In this document: positions 59,505 through 64,000 of the stretch, piece by piece
Numbering within the stretch: position 1 is the stretch's first letter
Layout: every line of letters begins with the position of its first letter
From: Mesorhizobium sp.
Lineage (GTDB): Bacteria; Pseudomonadota; Alphaproteobacteria; Rhizobiales; Rhizobiaceae
Assembly (NCBI RefSeq): GCF_004963255.1
Contig: NZ_SUGA01000020.1
Span: 42,346-106,345 of the forward strand
DNA: 64,000 bases
Reading direction: 5' to 3'
The notes under the pieces: model-generated
Told to the model about the DNA's origin: nothing
The model's input: only the letters and a program-made list of their open reading frames with translations
Databases searched by the model: none
Made by a program: the position numbers and the translations under genes

Positions 59505-62500
59505 ATGCATATCCTCGCCACCACATCCGCTTCGCTCGACGATCTCGCCGAGCCGATCGACCTCAGGCAGACGCCTGCGGATGTCGTGGCGCTGTCGTTC
59601 ACCGACAGCGATCTCGCTGGCCTGGCCGCTGCTTGGAAGGCCGATGCCGCGCGGCTGCCCTCGATGCGGCTGGCAGCGTTGCGCGATCTTCGCCACCCGA
59701 TGTCGGTCGACTTGTGGATCGACAGCGTCGCCCGCCACGCCAGGGTCGTCCTCGTCCGCATCCTCGGCGGCTATGACTGGTGGCGCTATGGCTGCGACCA
59801 GCTCGCCGCGGTGGCGCGCGAGCGCGGCATCAAGCTGGCGCTGCTGCCCGGCGAAAGCCATGACGAGGACCAGCGGCTGATCGAAGCCTCGACCCTGCCG
59901 CGTGCGGAGCTGGACGCTCTGCTCGGCTATTTCCGCGAAGGCGGCCCGGCCAATATGGCGGCGCTGGTGCGGAGACTGGCGCGGCTCGCAGGGTCTGAGG
60001 CGGCTGTGGCTGAGCCGGTCGGCGTGCCGAAGGCGGGGTATTATGAGCCGAGGCTGGGGGTTGTAGAAAAGCCTATCTTATCGAACGTTGGCGATCCTTC
60101 GCCCCCCTCTCTGTCCTGCCGGACATCTCCCCCTCAGGGGGGGAGATCAGCCTTCACCGGCGCCGGTGCCTGTTCATCAAGGGCGTCAAAAGAGCCATCT
60201 GCAACGTCAGCGATAGAGCCATCTGCAACGCCTGCGATTGGCGAAACCGTCGACGACAGAGCAATCTCCCCCCCAGGGGGGGAGATGTCCGGCAGGACAG
60301 AGAGGGGGGCGACGGAACTCGACGTCGACAATTTCGCCGTCGTCCCCATCCTCTTCTACCGCTCAATGCTGCTGGCGGCAGACGTAGCGCCGATCGATGC
60401 GCTGGTCGACGCACTACGCTCGCAGGGCATCGCGCCCGTGCCAATCTTCGTCTCCAGCCTGAAAGACCCGGCATCTCTCGCCTTTGTCGAAGCCGCCCTC
60501 GCCGCGCTGAACCCGGCCGCGATCGTTACCGCCACGGCATTCGCCTCCGGCGCCGAGCCCGGCGCCGAAACGCTCTTCGACCGCGCCGGCGTGCCGGTCT
60601 TCCAGGTCATCGTCGCCACGACGAGGCGCGAGGTCTGGGAGAACAACCAGCGCGGCCTGGCGCCCGCCGATCTTGCCATGCATGTCGTGCTGCCCGAGCT
60701 CGACGGCCGCATCCTGGCCGGCGCGATCTCCTTCAAGGGCGAGGTCGAGACCGACCCGGCGCTGGCTTTTCGCGCCTTCGCCAACCGGCCTGAGACGGAT
60801 CGCGTTGCGCAAGTCGCCAGACGCATCTCGGCGTTTATTCGCTTGCAACGGGCGGAGCGCGCCGAGCGCAAGCTTGCCATCCTGATCCCAGACTATCCGA
60901 GCGCGCCTGGCCGGACTGGCTATGCGGTCGGGCTGGATGTGCCTTCCAGTGTGCTTGCCATGCTGCATGACCTGAAGGAACAGGGCTATGCGGTTGACGG
61001 GATTCCGCAATCGCCGCGCGCGTTGCTGGATGCGCTGGAGGCGGGTGGGCAGGGCCGCCTCTCCGTAGAGGACTACTTCGCCTTTTCGGCCGAACTACCC
61101 CGGGCAGCGCACGATGCAATAGAGGCCGCGTGGGGCAAGGCAGAAAGGAAAGGTTCGAGCAAGGCGCCCCCCTCTGTCCTGCCGGACATCTCCCCCACTT
61201 GGGGGGAGATTGGCAGTTCCTCCGCCGGCTTTCCCCCTGCGAAGTCAGAGATTGGCGAAATCGACGGCGCGAGCCTAATCTCCCCCCTTATGGGGGAGAT
61301 GTCCGGCAGGACAGAGGGGGGCGCGACAGAACGCGAGCCTTCGCAGCTAGCGCACGAAGCCCACTTCCCTTTCAACGCCGCGACCTTCGGCAACGTCACC
61401 GTGGCGCTCGCCCCCGACCGCGGCCGTTCCGCCGATCGCCGCGCCGATTACCACGACCCGACGCTCCCCCCGCGCCACGAACTGATTGCCTTCGGCCTCT
61501 GGCTGCAGAAATCGCTCGGCGTCCACGCCATCGTCCATGTCGGCGCGCATGGCACGCTGGAATGGCTGCCGGGCAAGACGGTCGCGCTTTCCGACAATTG
61601 CTTTCCTGAGATCGTCACCGGCTCGCTGCCGGTCATCTATCCCTTCATCGTCTCCAATCCCGGCGAGGCGGCCCAGGCCAAGCGCCGCATTTCCGCGGTC
61701 ACGCTCGGCCATCTGCCCCCGCCGTTGACCGGCGCCGGCCTCGACGAGGCGCAACAGAAGCTGGAGCGGCTGGTCGACGAGTATGCCCAGGCCGATGGCT
61801 TGGATCGCCGCCGGCGCGACCGACTGGCAAAGCTGATCGTCGAGACGGCGCGAAAGACCGGACTTGCCTCGGAAGCCGGCGTCGCCAAGACCGATCAACC
61901 CGACGAAGCGCTGCGGCGCATCGACGCCTGGCTCTGCGACCTCAAGGATTTCGCCGTCAAGGACGGGCTGCATGTCTATGGCCGCGCGCCGGAAGACGAG
62001 GCAGATCCGCTGCGCCGGCAAAGCGCGGCGGACGAGAAAGCCAACCTTCTCGCCGCGCTCGACGGCCGCCATATCAAAGCGGGTCCCGCCGGCGCGCCGG
62101 CGCGCGGCCGCTCCGATGTCCTGCCCACCGGCCGCAACCTCTTCACCTCCGATCCGCGCACCATGCCGACGCCGACCGCCTATGATCTCGGCCAGGCGGC
62201 GGCGGAAGAAGTGGTGCGCAGCTATATGCAGAGCCATGGCGACTGGCCGCGCTCGCTGGTCATCAATCTCTGGGGCTCGGCCTCGCTGCGCACCGGCGGC
62301 GAGGAGATCGCGCAAGGTCTGGCGCTGATGGGCTGCCGTCCGCAATGGGATGCCGCCACCGGTCGCGTCACCGGCATCGAGGTGCTGCCGCCGGCGGCGC
62401 TCGGCCGGCCGCGCGTCGACGTCACCTGGCGCATTTCTGGCCTGTTCCGCGACATGTTCCCAACCCAGATCGCGCTGATCGACGCTGCCGCCAACGCCGT

Positions 62501-63290
62501 CGCCGGCCGCGACGAGGACGATACGGAGAACCCACTTGCAGCGGCGACACGCGCCGAGGGCAAGATCAGCCCGCGCATTTTCGGCACCTCCCCCGGCACC
62601 TATGGCGCCGGTGTCGAGGATCTGCTCTCGCGCGGCGAATGGGGCGCGCGCGAGGAGATCGGCCGCGCCTATCTCGACGCCACTTCGCACGCCTATGGCG
62701 GCGCCGACGGCGAGGCGATCTCGGCGCCCGGCGCCTTCGAGGGCCGCGTCGCCGAGGCCGACCTGCTCGTCCACACCGGCGACGATCCGGGCCGCGATAT
62801 CCTCGAAGGCTCGGCCGATGTCGCCTTCATCGGCGGCTTTTCGGCCGCACTTGCAGCGCTTGGCCGCAACGCCGACGTTATTGTGCTCGACACCACCGAC
62901 CCGCAGAAGCCGAAGCCGCGCTCGGTCGGCGAAGCGGTTTCGCGCGTGGTGCGGGCCCGCGCCGTCAACCCGCGCTTCATCGCCGGCCAGATGCGCCACG
63001 GCCCGCGCGGTGCCTCGGAATTCGCCGAAACAGTCGACCGTCTGGTCGGCTTCGCCGAGACCACGCATGCCATTTCCGGCGCGCTGATCGAAGCCGTGCA
63101 TGACGCCTATGTCGGCGATCCGGACGTTCGCGCCTTCCTGCTGCGCGAGAACCCGGCGGCGGCGAAAGTTATCGCCGAGCGCTTTCTCGCGGCCCGGCGG
63201 CGAGGCCTCTGGCATCCTCTCAGGAATTCCATCGACGACGATCTCGCTGACTTGATCGCCGAAGCCGAAACAAACGAGGTGGCGGCATGA
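59505..63290 (+). CDS. cobN: Cobaltochelatase subunit CobN, carrying two in-frame palindromic repeats
   Basis: A 1261-residue large subunit of the aerobic cobaltochelatase, which inserts Co2+ into hydrogenobyrinic acid a,c-diamide with CobS and CobT. Family blocks include VVPILFYRSMLLA near 280-292, GNVTVALAPDRG near 627-638, HVGAHGTLEWLPGKTVALSDNCFPE near 679-703, and LVINLWGSASLRTGGEEIAQGLALMGCRP near 918-946. Residues ~199-269 and ~554-606 are translated repeat elements, low-complexity and Ser/Pro/Gly-rich, placed in linkers between conserved blocks. The stop overlaps the cobG start by three bases. Confidence 0.94.
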   Translation: MHILATTSASLDDLAEPIDLRQTPADVVALSFTDSDLAGLAAAWKADAARLPSMRLAALRDLRHPMSVDLWIDSVARHARVVLVRILGGYDWWRYGCDQLAAVARERGIKLALLPGESHDEDQRLIEASTLPRAELDALLGYFREGGPANMAALVRRLARLAGSEAAVAEPVGVPKAGYYEPRLGVVEKPILSNVGDPSPPSLSCRTSPPQGGRSAFTGAGACSSRASKEPSATSAIEPSATPAIGETVDDRAISPPGGEMSGRTERGATELDVDNFAVVPILFYRSMLLAADVAPIDALVDALRSQGIAPVPIFVSSLKDPASLAFVEAALAALNPAAIVTATAFASGAEPGAETLFDRAGVPVFQVIVATTRREVWENNQRGLAPADLAMHVVLPELDGRILAGAISFKGEVETDPALAFRAFANRPETDRVAQVARRISAFIRLQRAERAERKLAILIPDYPSAPGRTGYAVGLDVPSSVLAMLHDLKEQGYAVDGIPQSPRALLDALEAGGQGRLSVEDYFAFSAELPRAAHDAIEAAWGKAERKGSSKAPPSVLPDISPTWGEIGSSSAGFPPAKSEIGEIDGASLISPLMGEMSGRTEGGATEREPSQLAHEAHFPFNAATFGNVTVALAPDRGRSADRRADYHDPTLPPRHELIAFGLWLQKSLGVHAIVHVGAHGTLEWLPGKTVALSDNCFPEIVTGSLPVIYPFIVSNPGEAAQAKRRISAVTLGHLPPPLTGAGLDEAQQKLERLVDEYAQADGLDRRRRDRLAKLIVETARKTGLASEAGVAKTDQPDEALRRIDAWLCDLKDFAVKDGLHVYGRAPEDEADPLRRQSAADEKANLLAALDGRHIKAGPAGAPARGRSDVLPTGRNLFTSDPRTMPTPTAYDLGQAAAEEVVRSYMQSHGDWPRSLVINLWGSASLRTGGEEIAQGLALMGCRPQWDAATGRVTGIEVLPPAALGRPRVDVTWRISGLFRDMFPTQIALIDAAANAVAGRDEDDTENPLAAATRAEGKISPRIFGTSPGTYGAGVEDLLSRGEWGAREEIGRAYLDATSHAYGGADGEAISAPGAFEGRVAEADLLVHTGDDPGRDILEGSADVAFIGGFSAALAALGRNADVIVLDTTDPQKPKPRSVGEAVSRVVRARAVNPRFIAGQMRHGPRGASEFAETVDRLVGFAETTHAISGALIEAVHDAYVGDPDVRAFLLRENPAAAKVIAERFLAARRRGLWHPLRNSIDDDLADLIAEAETNEVAA
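60101..60310 (+). repeat. Palindromic repeat in cobN, copy 1 (in frame)
   Basis: 210 bp, a multiple of three. The left arm GCCCCCCTCTCTGTCCTGCC plus GGACATCTCCCCC is mirrored by GGGGGAGATGTCC plus GGCAGGACAGAGAGGGGGGC on the right. Each arm also ends in its own C-run/G-run mini-hairpin. The interior repeats GAGCCATCTGCAACG twice. Sequence GTTGGCGATCCTTCG to its left recurs beside the cobG copy. Confidence 0.9.
61166..61322 (+). repeat. Palindromic repeat in cobN, copy 2 (in frame)
   Basis: About 157 bp with the same arm sequence as copy 1 (CCCCCCTCTGTCCTGCCGG and its complement) in inverted pairs. The interior differs from copy 1 but holds GAGATTGGC twice. The frame through it is open and joins conserved CobN blocks on both sides. 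Confidence 0.9.
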
Positions 63291-64000
63291 ATGCCTTTTC
63301 GCGCCGCGGCGCCTGCCCTGCACTCAGCGCGCCGATGCAGACTGGCGATGGGCTTTTGGTGCGGCTCAATCCAGTCACTGGAGGACTTGCGCCAAACTTG
63401 CTGATCCGATTAGGCGAATCCGCCCTGCGCCACGGCAATGGCATCATGGAAGTGACCGCGCGCGGCAGCCTGCAGATCCGCGGACTGAGCGCGGAAAGCG
63501 CGCGGATGCTGGCGGCTGAGGTGGATGCGCTTGGTATTGCGGTGCGCACCGGCGTTCCGGTGGAGATCGGGCCGCTGGCGGGGATCGACCCTGAGGAGAT
63601 TGCCGATCCTCGCCCGTTGGCCGAGCGGCTCAGGGCGGCGATCGAAGAAGCTGGGCTGACGGCAAGGCTGGGGCCGAAGGTGTCGGTGGTTGTTGATGGC
63701 GGCGGGCAGCTTACGATGGATACCGTGGCGGCCGATGTGAGGCTTGAGGCGGTGCGAGCCGGCGAGGATGTTCGTTGGGCCGTATCGGTTGCCGGCGACG
63801 GAAGCAGTGCAAAGCCGCTAGTCACTGCCGATGCGGATGCTGCGCGCGACATTGCCGTGGCGGCACTCCGGATGGTTGCTGAGAAAGGCCGCGAGGCGCA
63901 TACCCGCGATTTGTCGGAGCGGCAGTTGGCCTCTCTCGCAGGTTGGCGTTCCTTCGCGCCCCCCTCTGTCCTGCCGGACATCTCCCCCACAAGGGGGGAG
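63287..64000 (+). CDS. cobG: Precorrin-3B synthase, 3' end outside the window
   Basis: 238 codons are visible with no stop before the window end. CobG is a sulfite/nitrite-reductase-like iron-sulfur monooxygenase that converts precorrin-3A to precorrin-3B in aerobic cobalamin synthesis. The N-terminal RRGACPALSAPMQTGDGLLVRLNP near 6-29 is family-typical, and a ferredoxin-like NIR_SIR half-domain (LGESALRHGNGIMEVTARGSLQIRGL near 41-66) follows. From about residue 224 the frame enters a palindromic repeat. ATG at 63287 overlaps the cobN stop. Confidence 0.92.
   Translation, partial: MNAFSRRGACPALSAPMQTGDGLLVRLNPVTGGLAPNLLIRLGESALRHGNGIMEVTARGSLQIRGLSAESARMLAAEVDALGIAVRTGVPVEIGPLAGIDPEEIADPRPLAERLRAAIEEAGLTARLGPKVSVVVDGGGQLTMDTVAADVRLEAVRAGEDVRWAVSVAGDGSSAKPLVTADADAARDIAVAALRMVAEKGREAHTRDLSERQLASLAGWRSFAPPSVLPDISPTRGE
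63956..64000 (+). repeat. Palindromic repeat in cobG, cut by the window end
   Basis: CGCCCCCCTCTGTCCTGCCG followed by GACATCTCCCCCACAAGGGG matches the left arm of the two cobN copies and runs to the last base. GTTGGCGTTCCTTCG just before it matches the left flank of cobN copy 1 (GTTGGCGATCCTTCG). The frame stays open as far as can be seen. Confidence 0.85.

Noticed and set aside
61347..63323. 658-residue open frame opposite cobN
   Set aside because: It is the complement of conserved CobN blocks; no motif of its own.

Overview
The window is a high-GC, densely packed alphaproteobacterial chromosome segment. The gene order and families point to Rhizobiales, most likely Mesorhizobium or a close relative. 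The supporting features are a nuoA-N operon followed by birA, rnj, mce, a DUF1467 gene and short-form proS; rhizobial-type cobalamin genes (cobW, cobN, cobG, cobO, cobP, cobC, cbiB); a GTTC-N7-GTTC LexA box; and many interspersed palindromic repeats. The taxonomic call is inference; no rRNA is present. Both window edges cut a gene: a homocysteine methyltransferase-like gene on the left and cobG on the right.

Layout. (1) 2-4403, plus strand: homocysteine S-methyltransferase-like protein, class I/II aminotransferase and a dimethylglycine/sarcosine dehydrogenase-like flavoprotein, overlapping by single bases and probably handling methylated amines and one-carbon units. (2) 4569-12759: a minus-strand unit (NMT1/THI5-type ABC transporter, cytosine-deaminase-like amidohydrolase, FAD-linked oxidase, two flavodoxin-fold oxidoreductases) divergent from a RidA-like protein and a creatininase-family hydrolase. 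It looks like an uptake and catabolic locus for an unidentified small N-compound. (3) 12778-17600: phosphatase, cobC, cbiB, cobO, cobP, chaC-like. (4) 17731-24555: Rieske oxygenase, MFS transporter, membrane acyltransferase-like and methyltransferase-like proteins, HXXEE protein, MerR regulator, mgtE. (5) 24830-29975: LuxR-type regulator with a degenerate receiver, then sgaA, mcl, mtkA and mtkB, a partial serine cycle. (6) 30127-33760: tRNA-Leu(GAG), lipB, an SRPBCC-M50 membrane protease, a 28-residue membrane peptide behind a double SOS box, and lolD. (7) 33760-56200: lolC/E, proS, a candidate sRNA, DUF1467, mce, rnj, birA and the nuo operon, all genes on the minus strand. (8) 56536-64000, plus strand: YcaQ-like protein, then a cobalamin riboswitch driving a DUF1636 protein, cobW, cobN and cobG.

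Repeats are unusually informative here. Four copies of a ~130-170 bp element each lie directly against the stop codon of a minus-strand gene. Their terminal arms differ between copies but stay complementary within each copy. A different palindromic repeat is inserted in frame twice in cobN and again in cobG. Several REP-like hairpins lie between genes. The strongest candidate for an undescribed functional unit is the SOS-controlled 28-aa membrane peptide at 32702-32788, which resembles in size and regulation the Caulobacter division inhibitor SidA.

All calls come from reading the sequence and from general knowledge of protein families. No database search or folding program was run.
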